DNA from: Tuctoria greenei | Lineage: Eukaryota > Streptophyta > Magnoliopsida > Poales > Poaceae | Assembly (NCBI GenBank): GCA_036927565.1 | Contig: JAYESD010000001.1 | Location: 250,013,097-250,077,096 of the forward strand | Direction of reading: 5' to 3' | Length of the DNA: 64,000 nt | Shown here: one piece after another, positions 9,267 to 20,989 of the stretch | How the letters are laid out: every line of letters begins with the position of its first letter | How positions within the stretch are numbered: position 1 is the first letter of the stretch | Position numbers and translations under genes: made by a program | Notes under the pieces: model-generated | The model's input: only the letters and a program-made list of their open reading frames with translations | What the model was told of the DNA's origin: nothing | The model's database searches: none

Positions 9267-12048
9267 TGTGACACCCGGTTCCGAGAAAAGAACCAAGTGT
9301 GATGCATATGTGTGCCCAGGAAGTTCAACACACATACACGAGTGCATTCATAAAAGGATATACAGAAAATTACCACATAACAAGATTAATTAAGCACTTT
9401 TATTAGAAAATTCAGAATATCCTCAAATTACAGTTCTAATGATTATTGATGATGAAACCACTAATACTGCAGCAAAAATAACTAAATATGAGCTAAACGA
9501 AATAAGCAAGCCAAGCAAATAGGGTAGCGCAGCTTCAAGCAACACCACAGGCAAGCTGACGACAGCACACAGCCTAGAACTCCTCATTAACGTCGTGATA
9601 CTCCCAATCCTGACCCGCAACTGTTGGTGGGGGAATTGCAAGGGTGAGTACATGTCGTACTCAGCAAGTGTGGGAAAGTATGACATATAGTTGTACAAAT
9701 GACGAATATAATAACAGCTAAGTGCTGAAAAGTACATTAAAACATTTGAAAAGCATCACATTGTACGTATGTGAAGTAAACCCATCATAAACCATGTAGT
9801 TATCATAATACCAGTCCATATTTCATTACCACCATCCATATACCAGATTTCTCACTACCATTAACCATATCCATTGCCACAATACCATCCCATAACCTGT
9901 ACCAAACCATCCCAATCCAAAACCCCTCTAATCATGAAGGTCATCCAGGTGCTCTTAACTGGGAGCATGGCTATCATGATAGTTCTAATACTCTGTAGAG
10001 TTTTTACCATTTTACCCACGTGTTTGTGATTTCGTCACCCGTCGGCGACTAAAGAACCTTCTTTATGCCAATTACACTTCCTTTGGTGTATGGCCAAGAG
10101 ATCACAAAATAGCCTTTACAATGGGACCACTAGCATGTACAAACCCACTAAGGTTTCATTGGTGGCAATGCCTCCAACTGAGCACATCTTAAACCAAAGG
10201 CCCCCTCTTGTGCATTTGGATCCCAAGGAGTCCCGCCATAATTCCAAACCCAATCCGACTCCCCTTCCCCAGTACGCCAAATGATTCGCGCGGTACTAGC
10301 AATACCCTAATCAATCAGCTACGCCGCACCCATACTTGGCCTTGTGGTGGCACTGTAGTCCTGGCATATTCTTGAATGAACCGATCATTAGATCTAAAGC
10401 AAGCAACCACCATGTCTTCCAACCCATCCACATACCAGGCTTGTTTAGATATCACCCATTACCATATCATATTAACCAGTTCATATTAACCATAATCTCA
10501 TTAATGCATAATTAAATGGTATAGTTGTTTTCCCATCCCATTTAATTAAGTGAAACAAAGGTAAAAAGCCCTTCCCGACTCTCTACCATGTATTCCAGGT
10601 GACAAGGATGGTTAAACAAAGCTAGTAAACTTCCTATCATAGGAATTCCCATCAAATTGGCACAAGCATGCAATTTTGAAAACAAAACATTAAAAAAATA
10701 GGTTCAACATGTTCAAGGACACTTGCCTTGCTCTTGGGCTTGGTTTGGGTCAAATTTTTCAAATTCCTGATGCTGGAGGTCCTCCGAGGCACCCTTTATC
10801 GCAAATCCATCTAAACCGCGCAATAAACATACAAGACAAGAATTACAATCAATAAGTGCACATATGTTACTCAATATGGCATGCCATGCATGATTAATGC
10901 AAATGTGAAGCAAAACTAGTTAATGAGTTACTATTAATGTTCACTAATCATTTACAATGGTTATTAAAATGTTTACACAGGTTCATGTTGATATTACATC
11001 AAATTGGGATTAATTCATTATTAAACAAATCTGGAGACCGGACAGTCCTCTACTGGTCGGACTAGTCCAACCTACGCAGAACCAGCGAGTCAGGGTTTTC
11101 TAGGTTGATGTGAATTTGGAGAAACGGGGTTGAATTCACGTGAGAAAGAGGAAGTGGAAGGTATACCATGTGTTTAGAACTCCAATGAATCAAGGGTTTT
11201 GGAGGCAACACTAGGATCTTGACGATCTAGGGTTGATGAAGAGAACTTGATGGTGAATCGTTGATGAAGAATGCAAGGTTGATGGAGATCTTGGCCTCTT
11301 GATCTTATTTCATTTCCTCCTCTTCTTCTTCTTGGTTTGGATCTCCTTCTCTCTCCTTCGCGGCGGCTATCCACGAGCTAGGGTTTGGGTGTGATTCAAA
11401 AGTGGCAAAGAGATGTGAAAATAGGGTGTGGGGTTATTATATAGGGGTGAAGGGCTAGGGTTTCAATGGAGGTTGGTTTTAGAGAGGGTGAAGGCCGGTG
11501 TGGGGTCCCACATGGGCTCCAAAAGAGTTAGACACGACATTCTTAGGCCCACTTAAGGTAAAACCCAAAAACGGGTCGTGGAACAAAAGATCAACTCGAA
11601 ATCGCGATCACCGGACAAGTCTGCGCTAGGCCAGACTAGTCCAATATTAGTAAGAGAAAAATTGGATAAGTTCGTACCAAATCGGACAAGTCCAAACTTA
11701 GTCAGGGAGCAAAATGGACAAGTCCGGCGGAAAACAGACAAGTCCAAGGACTTCGTAAAATTTTTCAAGGATGGGATGAACAGACTAGTCCGCAATGGAC
11801 CAGACAAGTCTGAAAACGATACAAAGAGAAAAACGGACTAGTCCACAGCAAAAACGGACATGTCCGAGGGAGGTCAGAGAGAAATCGGACTAGGCTGCAC
11901 CAAAAAAGGACTAGTCCGCACTTCTCAAAACTTTTGAGTGCGGTTTTGCTCCTAATTCATTTTAAACTTGCTCATTTTTATATGACTTAATGTTAATCAT
12001 GTATATGAACTTATGCAATGCATGATGCATGACAATGAGGGTGTTACA
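9267..12048 (-). repeat. solo LTR of a Tekay/Del-type chromovirus (L1)
   Basis: The borders are TGTGACACCCGG at 9267 and GGTGTTACA at 12048, the reverse complement of a TGTAACACC...TGTCACA LTR, 2782 bp. It is flanked by GAAGC (9262-9266) and GATGC (12049-12053), a 5-bp target duplication with one mismatch. The host ORF continues on both sides and no internal sequence is present, so it is a solo LTR left by LTR-LTR recombination. The minus-strand TATA lies in the A/T run near 11435-11442. Upstream of it (11580-11930) is a cluster of CGGACAAGTCCG/CGGACTAGTCC motifs, with a smaller group near 11035-11070. Short open frames inside the cluster are by-products of the repeats. Confidence 0.88.
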
Positions 12049-12218
12049 GATGCTGAGGGATGAGCTCCTTAAGTGACAGGAAGATATCAACAATAAGGAG
12101 CAAGAGCTCCAAATGAGAGATGTTGAGATCTCTTAGAAGTTAGAGCGTGATGAGCAGGACTTGGCTGACGCATTGAGAAATTCAAGTCCTGGTGCAATGG
12201 AGAAAAGCACAAGGTATT
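12049..12218 (+). pseudogene. antisense ORF copy 1, coiled-coil continuation after the solo LTR
   Basis: Translation continues the coiled-coil part, broken by stops: RDELLK, QEDINNKEQELQMRDVEIS, KLERDEQDLADALRN. It ends at 12218 where another Tekay LTR begins. Joining 9266 to 12049 restores the order seen in copy 2. Confidence 0.65.
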
Positions 12219-14947
12219 GTAACACCTTCATTTTCATGCATCATGCCCTGCATCCATCATTAAATATGTTTAACATTGAGAAACATAACAAGGAACAAGT
12301 TTAAAATGAATTGATAGAAAAACCACACTTAAGAATTCTGGAAAGTGTGGACTAGTCCGATCTTGGTGCGGACTAGTCCGATTTCTCTCTGACCTCGCTC
12401 GGACTTGTCCATTTTGCTGCGGACTGGTCTGGTTTTCACTCTAGACATTTTTTGGACTTGTCCGGTCCTACGCGGACTAGTCCGCTATTCCAATTCCTTG
12501 GAAATTTTGCTAAGTCCCTGGACTTGTCCGGACTTGTCCGGACTTGTCCGGTGTTCCAGCGGACTTGTCCGTTTTCCCTTCTGAATAAATTCGGACTTGT
12601 CCGTTTTTTGGCCAGACTTGTCTATTTTTCCCCTCTGGATAAGTTCGAACTTGTCCAATGTCCAGTCCGGACTTGTCCGATTTCTGTCTCTCCAACTTCG
12701 GACTAGTCTGGCCCTTTTTGGATTTGTCCGATAAATCGTGACTCCGAGTTGATCTTTTGTTTCATGACTTGTTTCTTGGGTTTTATGATTAAGTGGGCCT
12801 AGGGACGTCATGCCTAACTCTTTTAGAGCCCATGTGTGACTCTAAACCGACCCCTACTCATCTCAAACTTGAAATCCATCCAATCCTAGCCTCCACCTCT
12901 ATATAAACAACTACACCCCTTGGCTTGACATCTATTTGCCACTTTTTCACCTCTCCCAAACCCTAGCTCGTGAATAGCCACCACCAAGGAGGGAGAAGGA
13001 GATCTAGAGCTAGAAGAAGAAGAGGAGGAAACGAAAGAGGATCAAGATCCCCATCAACTTCGCGTTCTTCATCAATAATTCACCATCAAGTTTGTCGTCA
13101 ACCCTAGATCGTCAAGATCCAAGTGTTGCCTCCAAGATCCTTGATTCATTGGAGTCCTAAACACCTGGTATACCTTCTATTCTCTTTTCCTTACGTGAAT
13201 TAAACCCCAAATATCTAAATCCACGTCGATCTAGAAAACTCTAGTTCGCCAATTCTGCGAAGTGCGGACTCGACCGGTCCCTAGCGGACTAGTCCTATCT
13301 TCCTTGTTAAATTGTGTTGAATTAGTTCCAATATTAGATCGAATCAATTCCAAACATGTCCAAACTTGTTAATAACTATTAGAACTAGTTAGTAAACATT
13401 AAAAGCAACTCATTAATAAGTTCCACCTTGCATTTGCATCAATCATGCATGTCATGTCATATTGAGTAATATATGTGCACTTTTTTATTGTAATTCTTGT
13501 CTTGTATGATTATTGTGCGGATTAGATGGATTTGCACTAGAGAGTGCCGTGGAGGATCTCCAACACTAAGAGATTGAAGGCTTTGACCTGAACCAATCCC
13601 AAGAGCAAGGCAAGTGTCCTTGAACATATTGATCCTGTTTTTGACAATAAATGCTTTGTTTTCAAAACTGCATGCTTGTGTCAATTTTGATGGGAAATCC
13701 TATGATAGGAAGTTTACTAGCTTTGTTTAACCACCCTTGTCACCTGGAATTCATGGTAGAGAGTCGGGAAGGGCTTTTTACCTTTTTGCTTCGCCTAATT
13801 ACTTGGGATGGGAGAACAACTATACCACTTAACTTAATTATGCATTTATGAGATTATGATTATCATGAACTGGTTAATATGATATGGTAACGGGTGATCT
13901 AGGCAGGCATGGTATGTGGATGGGTTGGATGTTATGGTGGTTTGCTTGCTTTAGATCTAAGGACCGGTTCGTGGAGCGACCATCCAGGATTTATAGTGCC
14001 ACCATGAGGCCAAGTATGGGTGCGGCGTAGCTGATTAATTAGGGCTTTGCCAGTGCTATTTGGACCATTAAGGATGCTTGGGGAAGGGGTAGTCAGATTG
14101 GGTTTGTTGATGATTGGTGGGACTACCCTGGGATCCGAATGGCTCAAGAGGGGGCCCTTGGTTGAAGATGTGCTCAGTTGGAGGCATCGCTATCGGTGAA
14201 ACCTCAATGGGGTCTAAATAGGCTAGTAATCCCTTTGTAAAGGCTATTTTGTGATCTCTTGGCCACACACCTAAGGAAGTGTGAGATGGAAAAATTGAGA
14301 TTCTATAGTCATCGAAAGGTGATGAAATCACAAACACGTGGGTAAAGTGGTACAACCTCTGTAGAGTGTGTCTAAAAACTATCATGATAGTCGTGCTCCT
14401 GGTTATGAGCAACCTGGACCCTCACATGATTAGGGAAAACTTGGGATTTGGGATGGTTTGGTATTGGTTATGATTATGGTTGATAACATGGTTATGGCTA
14501 TGGATGATATTATGAATTATGGCAATGGACATGGTTAATGGCAATGGTGAAATTTGGAATAATGATGATGGATATAGAATATGGACTTGTACTATGTTAA
14601 AATTATGGTTTATGATGGGTTTACTTCACATACATATATTATGTTGCTTTTCAAATGTTTTAATGTACTTTTCAGCACTTAGCCATTATTATGTTTGTCA
14701 TTTGTATCAGCTACATGTTATACATTCCACACTTGCTGAGTACGACATGTACTCACCCTTGCGATTCCCCCACCAGCAGTTGTAGGTCAGGATTGGGAGT
14801 TTAACGATGATAATGTGGGGTTCTAGGCCGTGTCTGCCGTCAGCTTTGCCTGTGGAGTGTTGGAGCTGCGCTATACCCTTTGATTAGTTTCTTAGTTTGC
14901 TTAACTGTTTATTTACACCGCATTAGTCCAAACTTGTCATTAATATT
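12219..14947 (+). repeat. Tekay-type LTR in plus orientation (L2), 3' truncated
   Basis: It starts TGTAACACCTTCATTTTCATGC, the same terminus as L1, L3 and L4 but in plus orientation. A dense palindrome cluster (12345-12735) lies upstream of a TATA box at about 12899 (CTATATAAAC). A second small group is near 13263-13290. Three tandem copies of GACTTGTCCG occur at 12521-12550. At 14948 the LTR is cut by the 3' LTR of the Tat element. The last roughly 250 bp found in L1 and L3 are missing here. Confidence 0.82.
12370..12410 (+). repeat. 41-bp composite palindrome unit in the Tekay LTR
   Basis: The unit is GGACTAGTCCG, a 19-bp spacer starting ATTTCTCTCTGAC, then CGGACTTGTCC. A unit of the same length and spacer pattern occurs in the Sirevirus LTR at 25896-25936. 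Confidence 0.9.
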
Positions 14948-15789
14948 TGTCGAAGCGTACAAATGACACTTCCCCTGGTAATAGTAAAATGTAGCCCGCG
15001 GAGGTTCTTGTATCGGTTTGGGCGCGCAGAGATCTTAGACAAGATGATGACACAGAGGATTTACGTGGTTCGAGCCGCCTGAGTGTAATACCCTACTCCA
15101 TGGGGCGTGTGTTGTTGTATTGTGTATTTCGGTAGTGCTGGCGTGCGTATGAGTTTGCCTGTTTTGTACCGAGCAGCACATCCTTTTTATAGACCAAGGG
15201 GTGGCTGTTACATGGGTTGCCTGGCCCGACATGTGGCCCCGGTGGTTACTATTGCCTAATACACGGTATAAATGTGTTTAAGCGCCTTAATAGTGTGATA
15301 ACGCGCTTTAATGGCGGCATTACCAGTATTAAGGGTCCTCTGATCGTGCACCATTAATATTTTATTAATGGCACATAATCGGGCCTTGTAATTTGTGGTA
15401 ACTGTCCCTTGAATGTATGTGCTGTTGGAGATCCATTTGTATTCCCGTTGATTTCGTAGGTTTGGAGGCTCCACACATGGCAGCTCCAGAGCTTCCCCTC
15501 GCACGGAGATAGGTCCGGAGCTACTATATATGTGGCGGCACCGGAGCTCCCCTCTACTGGGGGTTAGGTCCGGGGTCATTATCCACGTGTTAACCGCAAA
15601 GCTTCCCTATGTTGGGAGTTCAACTCTGGTCTTACATTACACGTGGCAATCCCAGATCTACCCATATAAGGGAGTCGGGTCCAGTGCCGTGTGACACATG
15701 AGGCCTGAGGAAGCCTTCAACTCTGACATGTGGAACTCTCTTGCACTTCTTGTGGTATCATGGGGTACCCGGTACGTAGGGTACCGATA
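14948..15789 (-). repeat. 3' LTR of a Tat-type Ty3/gypsy element
   Basis: The left border is TGTCGAAG. The right border is GGTACCGATA, whose complement begins TATCGGTACC, probably mutated from TGTCGG. This gives 842 bp. A minus-strand TATA (CTATAAAAAGG, about 15181-15191) and a polypurine tract just right of 15789 (GCCCGGGGGCCAC on the minus strand) fix the orientation. Its insertion point is inside Tekay LTR L2. The 5' LTR is absent because the element is cut at 39067. Confidence 0.75.
15473..15693. repeat. four degenerate tandem repeats of about 55 bp in the Tat LTR U3
   Basis: Units start near 15473, 15530, 15585 and 15639. Each has an ACACGTGGCA-like start, then an AGCTTCCC-like block, GGGAGT, and GGTCCGG or a variant. 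They lie upstream of the minus-strand TATA, as LTR enhancer repeats often do. Confidence 0.6.
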
Positions 15790-15805
15790 GTGGCCCCCGG
15801 GCCCA
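15790..15805 (-). other. polypurine tract region of the Tat element
   Basis: The minus strand reads GGGCCCGGGGGCCAC immediately before the LTR start, the G-rich plus-strand primer typical of this lineage. Confidence 0.6.
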
Positions 15806-16328
15806 CCTTTGGGAGAAACCCTTTGGGTTAAGTTATTCTACCGGAGGTGGGGCCATCCTCAATTCCCGTGCTGTAGCTTCAAAGGTTTTTTGAGGTACCG
15901 TTGGGGAGATGGTTTGGGGTTAAACCATTGTCGTGTGGCTTGTTTTGAATGTGGCAGATGAGATCTTTGAGTGTGGATCTCACGCAATTAAAGGTCACCG
16001 GTTCCCAATATGAAAACCGTATCGATTCCGAGCGCCTTGTCACACTGCCGCCTTTGGGTTTCCCGCCGCCCATCATGAAAACGGTTCGCCTCGGGTAATA
16101 ACCTCGACCTCTTCGTCGGGGTGGCCCCGGGCCCATTTGTCATTGACGGGGTAGGTTCTTTGTAATGTGGACTTGCTCTCGTTGCGGTTTCCATCCAAAA
16201 GTCGCGAAGGCTTACTTAAGAAGGAAAGCACGCACGGTTTGAGGACTCTTTACACTTTCTATTAAACTCGCGCTCAGATCCTCCCAAACTTTACCTAGCT
16301 TTCTCCTCTTTCGCTCCACTTTGCTGCG
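15806..16328 (+). promoter_or_regulatory. upstream region and 5' leader of antisense ORF copy 2
   Basis: This lies between the Tat 3' LTR and the plus-strand ORF. The last 130 bp are a pyrimidine-rich leader (CCTCCCAAAC, CTTTCTCCTCTTTCGCTCC), which suggests an internal promoter on the plus strand. No clear TATA box is visible. Shorter open frames here have no recognisable content. Confidence 0.4.
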
Positions 16329-19300
16329 ATGGAGTTAGGTATTCCCAAGAGCCGCATCCAGAGCAAGGACAATCTGATGAAGGTCCGGACCTTCATGGGA
16401 TTGTCCAGTGACTCCTTCAATCACTTGGTTTGTGCCGACAAGCTCCCCTTCAAGAAGGAGCACCACGGGGAGATGGTGTACTTCTTGGCGTACGCCATGG
16501 TGGGACTGATCCCACCTTTCTCGAGCTTCATCTTGATGCTGCTGGACTTCTATGGCCTTCAATTGCATCACCTTGGCCCGCACTTCCTTCTGCTCGTGGA
16601 AACTTTCATCCATTTCTACAAGATGTGGGTGGGCATGCCTCCCTGCGTCGACTTGTTCCGGACCTTCTTCACAGCCCATTCCACTGGCAAGGGGACAGAG
16701 TTGCTTGGCTTCTACTACTTTGTGAAGAGCAAGAACTGTCCCTTCAAGTACTTGAAATCATTCCCCTCTGGCAAAGGGGACGACTGGAAGAAGTATTGGG
16801 TCATCATTGCAGTGGAGGAGCACGAAAGGTTGGAGCTGCCCCAAGGACCCCCCAACGTTGACACCGATGCCTGAAATGTAGTTCCAAAGCTGTCGGATGC
16901 ATTTAACCCTGTCCTGACCAGGATCTGAGAATGTGTGGAGGGTGGAGTGACCCCCTAGATGGTCTTTGGAAATTTCTTGGTGAATAGGTGAGCTCCGCTA
17001 AGGAGGAGGGAGAAGGTCGCCTTGGCTTTCAACAGTGTGATGGATGACGACCGAATTAAAACCGGTTTGAAATCCAACTTGGATGACGAAGCTTTGAAGC
17101 TCCATGTCAAGAAATTTCAGCACGAGTCTATCGTCGATGATGCTTTAGATCCGCCGGCTGCTTTCCTGCCTCTAAACATGATTCCAGAGATTAGCAGGGA
17201 GCTCTAAAGGAAGATGACGGCGCTAGATGACCTCTGTGAGGTGGAGAAGCGTAGGGTCTCAAGGGTTGTAATACCCCGATCTTCCGAGGAGGTGGTCGCC
17301 CCTACGTCGAGCCGAAAAGTTGATGACGTCAAAAAGGGCAAGGGCAAGGAGCCGGCCGAATCTTCCAGCCGTAAGAGAAAGCTGAGGCACGCTGATGGGA
17401 GCTCCGTCAGGTCTGCTCCATCTACAACTGCACCTTCTCCCCGGAGAAGGAGATCTTCTGCGGCGACACCTCCTCCAGTGCAAGCATCCTCGAGAGGTGC
17501 CAGTTCTTTATAGTCGACTCTGGTTCCGGCGCCACCTACGGGCTCTAGGTCTGGTAGTCCTTCCAAGCCAAGGAAGACCTCGGCTGGGGCAACACCAATG
17601 ACGACGGGAGGTTCCGGGTGACATTCCGGAGCTCCCTCCGTGCCAACCACGGCAAGTTCTGGCTCTGAGCCTCCGGCGAAGAAGTTCCGCGCCGATTGGA
17701 GCGGTAGCTTCCCAAGGTAAGCTTTGCTTTTTCACCTTGATTTGCCACTCTTATTTTTGTCATGTTTTGAATCTTCCAATTTTTTGACTGCAGGGCATCA
17801 AAGACAGGGTCTAAAGCTCCGACCTTTGTTGCAACGGCCAAAACGGTGCAGACGAAAACTCCAGCTTCAACCCTCATGCCTCCTCAAGTGGTGGCTGAGG
17901 TCACAACAGCTCCGGTGCCAGCTGTCGTGGATCTAGATTCAGAGCCATCACCAGAGACTCCTGTGGTGGCACCATACCACGGGGGAGACATACATGAAGA
18001 CGCTCCAGTAGCGGCGTCACCAGCGACTGAAACTCCGGCACAGTACGTGGAGATGGTGGAAGCTCCGGCAATGGGGTCGGAGGTAATTGAGCCTCCAGTC
18101 ACTATGTCTGAAGTTGCTACTGAGCCGGTAGATGAACCGGTGGTGCCAGAAGCTTCGGCCCTTCATCCGGAAGTCGTTGATGCCGCGGCAACCGAGTTGG
18201 TGGTACTTGATGTTTCCGGCTCTTGAGCCAGAAGTTGTTGAAGCTTCGACAGTTGAGCTGGAGGTAGTTGATATACCAGCGCCTGAGCCAGCGATGGAAA
18301 TGGCTTCGCGTGAAGCTCAAACGACCACTCCAGAAGTAACTGCTCCGGAGGTGCCCATGCCCGAGGCAGAACACCATGAAGAGGTAGAGGCAGGCTCTTC
18401 ACCCGCAGAGCCAGCAATTGAAGTTCCCGCATCAGGACCTTCGACTTCGAAGGTAGAAGTTCCCCCAGTGGGTTCTTCCTCTGCTGCTGCCGAAGAGCTC
18501 CCGAAGGGCGGCCCTAGTGCTGTAGAAACTCAGGGAACCACGCTTGTGGCATGGAACCCTATTTTTGTTCTTGAAGACCCCTTGGGGCCAGCGGAGGTTA
18601 CTCCGGCAGGTACAGAGCCTATTCAGTTGGCATTGTCCATAGACAATGCCTGCTCAAGCCTCCAACAAGTTCAGCTCGCCTTCCATCACGAAAGTAAGGC
18701 CCTTGAAGAGGAGCGCCACACCTTGAGGCATTGGTGCAACAAGCTCCACTTCGAGACCAAGCTTACACAGACGAGGCTTGTTGATCAGAAGGAGTGGGTG
18801 AAGAGGGAAACGGCACGGATGGAGTACTGGGGCAAACTGCTGGAGGAGAAGGAAGCCGCCATCGGGGTGCTCGACGCTAATTCTCTGGAGATCCTCGAGC
18901 ATGTCAAGGAAAGAAGTGATGCTGCTGACGAGCTTCACAAAAACCTCAATGAATTAAACGAGGTCCTCCTGAAGCGTCGAGTGGACCTTGATGCAAGAGA
19001 AGAGAAGCTCCTGGAACAGCAGGAGGATGTTTTGAAAAGGGAAGAAGAGCTTGGTCAGAAGCTGACTCTGGCTGAGCAAAATTTGGCAGATCGCTCTAAG
19101 AAGTTTGATCTTTGGAGTAAGGAGGAGGAGGAAAAGTACTGGAAACTGGGGCAGGAGCTCTCGAAAAGAGAAGTTGATGTTGCCACCAGAGAAGGGAAAG
19201 TAAGGGGCAGGGAGAAGGACCTGGTAGAACGGCGGAACCGCATCCACCTCCGGGAGACGGAGCTAGCCGACAGTGAAAAGCAAGTAGCTGAGAATATGCA

Positions 19301-19405
19301 GCAACATGCCAAAGCGGTTGAGCGCCTTGCAAGGGAGAGTTCAGATCTAGCGGTGACCCGAAGGTCACTGGAGGAGCTGTGGAGCTCGAGGGCAACCGAA
19401 TCCCT
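16329..19405 (+). pseudogene. Tat antisense extra ORF, putative gypsy type transposon family, copy 2
   Basis: The start at 16329 (MELGIPKSRIQSKDNLMKVRTFMGLS) opens a 181-residue stretch. It contains the conserved LLDFYGLQLHHLGPHFLLLVETFIHFYKMWVG block known from plant proteins annotated as putative gypsy type transposon. The same frame continues, with several stops, through EISREL and a basic Ser-rich region to 17716. A 77-nt GT-AG intron follows. Exon 2 is rich in Pro, Ala and Glu. After a frameshift near 18220 there is a long coiled coil (about 18640-19390, KRRVDLDAREEKLLEQQEDVLKREEEL). It lies opposite in strand to the Tat pol fragment at 38450-39067 and next to the 3' LTR, as antisense extra ORFs of Tat elements do. 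It is cut at 19405 by Sirevirus A. Molecular role unknown. Confidence 0.75.
17717..17793 (+). other. spliceosomal intron in antisense ORF copy 2
   Basis: Exon ...CCCAAG, donor GTAAGCTT, T-rich tract, acceptor TGACTGCAG, exon GGCATC. The length is 77 nt, equal to the homologous intron of copy 1. Confidence 0.75.
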
Positions 19406-20989
19406 GAGTGGAATACGGCTCATGTTGTAACCATAATCCCTTAGAGTTTGTCGCATCCAAAGGAGTTTTGGACAACAACTCCTGACTGCAATATACTCCG
19501 CTTCGGCTGTGGATAAGGCAACGGAATTTTGTTTCTTGGAGGACCAAGAAACTAGGGATCTATCTAGGAATTGGCAGGTGCCGAAGGTACTTTTTCTATC
19601 TACTTTGCATCCGGCATAATCTGCATCGGAGTATCCAATGAGATTGAACTTGGAACCTTTGGGATACCAAAGGCCTAAGTTGGGTGTATGAACCAAATAT
19701 CTCAAGATCCTTTTAACGGCTGTCAAGTGACACTCCTTAGGATCGGCTTGAAATTTCGCACACAAACATACACTCAACATAATATCAGGCCTAGATGCAC
19801 ATAGGTAAAGTAAGTATACAATCATGGAGCGATATACCTTTTGATCAACGCTTGGTCCATCTCCATTGAGATCCAAGTGTCCATTAGTTGCCATGGGAGT
19901 CTTGATTGTCTTCGCCTTGTCCATCCCAAACTTCTTGAGTATGTCTTGAGTGTACTTGGTTTTGCTTATGAATGTCCCTTCCTTTTGTTGTCTCACTTGG
20001 AATCCCAAGAAGTACTTCAGCTCTCCCATCATAGACATCTCAAACCTATCTGTCATAATCTTACTAAATCTTCACAAAAGGATTTGTTAGTTGAACCAAA
20101 GATAATGTCATCAACATAGATTTGACAGATAAAGAGATCATTGTCAAAGTGTTTCGCAAAAAGTGTATAATCTGCTTTTCCAATCTTGAAACCATTTTCA
20201 ATTAAAAAAATCTCTAAGACACTCATACCAAGCTCTAGGAGCTTGTTTGAGGTCGTAGAGAGCCTTACGCAGTTTAAAGATGTGGTCGGGGAACTCTTTG
20301 TCTTCAAATCCGGGAGGTTGCTCCACGTACACCTCCTACTTGATTGGACCGTTGAGGAAGGTGCTTTTCACATCCATTTGGTAGAGCTTGAAATCATGGT
20401 GAGTAGCATATGCAAGCAATATTATAATCGATTCAAGTCTATCTACGGGAGCAAAGGTTTCATCGAAATCCAAACCTTCGACTTGTGAATACCCTTTGGC
20501 CACAAGTCGTGCTTTGTTCCTTGTCACCACCCTATGTTCGTCTTGTTTGTTGTGAAAGACCCATTTGGTGCCGATGACGTTCACGTTAGGACTTTCGACG
20601 AGTTCCCACGCCTCGTTCCATTTGAAGTTGTTCAGTTCTTCTTGCATTGCCACCACCCAGTCCGGATTTTTCAATGCATCCTCAATACTGCGTGGTTCCA
20701 AAAAGGACACAAAAGAGTAATGCTCACAAAAGTTAGCTATACGGGATCTAGTTGTTACTCCCTTTTGGATGTCACCGATGATGTTGTCAATTGGGTGATC
20801 TATTTGGACGCATTGGTGTACTCTCGGGTGTGGCATTTGCGGTATTGTGTCTTCATGATCTTCTTCTTCTCCCACTAGATGGTTGCCCTCATTGACTTGT
20901 TGATCATCTTCATCTTCTTGAGGTTGAACTTGTGTGGAAGCTCCCCCTTGATCATTGGCCTCCACTTGTGGTTCATCTTCCTCATGCAC
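19406..20989 (-). pseudogene. pol: Sirevirus A pol, reverse transcriptase and RNase H, 3' truncated
   Basis: The Ty1/copia RT begins in 20336-20989 (WVVAMQEELNNFKWNEAWELV, GTKWVFHNKQ, KARLVAKGYSQ, ETFAPV, YQMDVKSTFLNG). It continues in another frame with the catalytic YVDDIIFGS (20053-20307). It then passes through GELKYFLGFQV to RNase H (SDADYAGCKVDRKST, STAEAEY). It stops abruptly after RDYGYNMSRIPL at 19406. There the open frame runs on by chance into the antisense of the neighbouring ORF, so the last 117 residues of the apparent protein are not retroviral. The env-like ORF and 3' LTR of this copy are missing. Confidence 0.88.

Noticed and set aside
11553..11841. Open frames on both strands in solo LTR L1 that encode RTSP/DKSGQV-type repeats
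   Set aside because: They come from translating the palindrome cluster. The same happens at 12452-12811, 41451-41700 and 45564-45957. They have no start context or conserved domain.
16335..16861. Overlapping frames opposite or shifted to the antisense ORF copy 2 (114 aa minus, 143 aa plus)
   Set aside because: They are GC-rich shadows of the true frame, which carries the conserved family block.
19055..19405. C-terminal extension of the Sirevirus A RNase H
   Set aside because: It is the antisense of the coiled-coil region of the Tat extra ORF, joined by a truncation.
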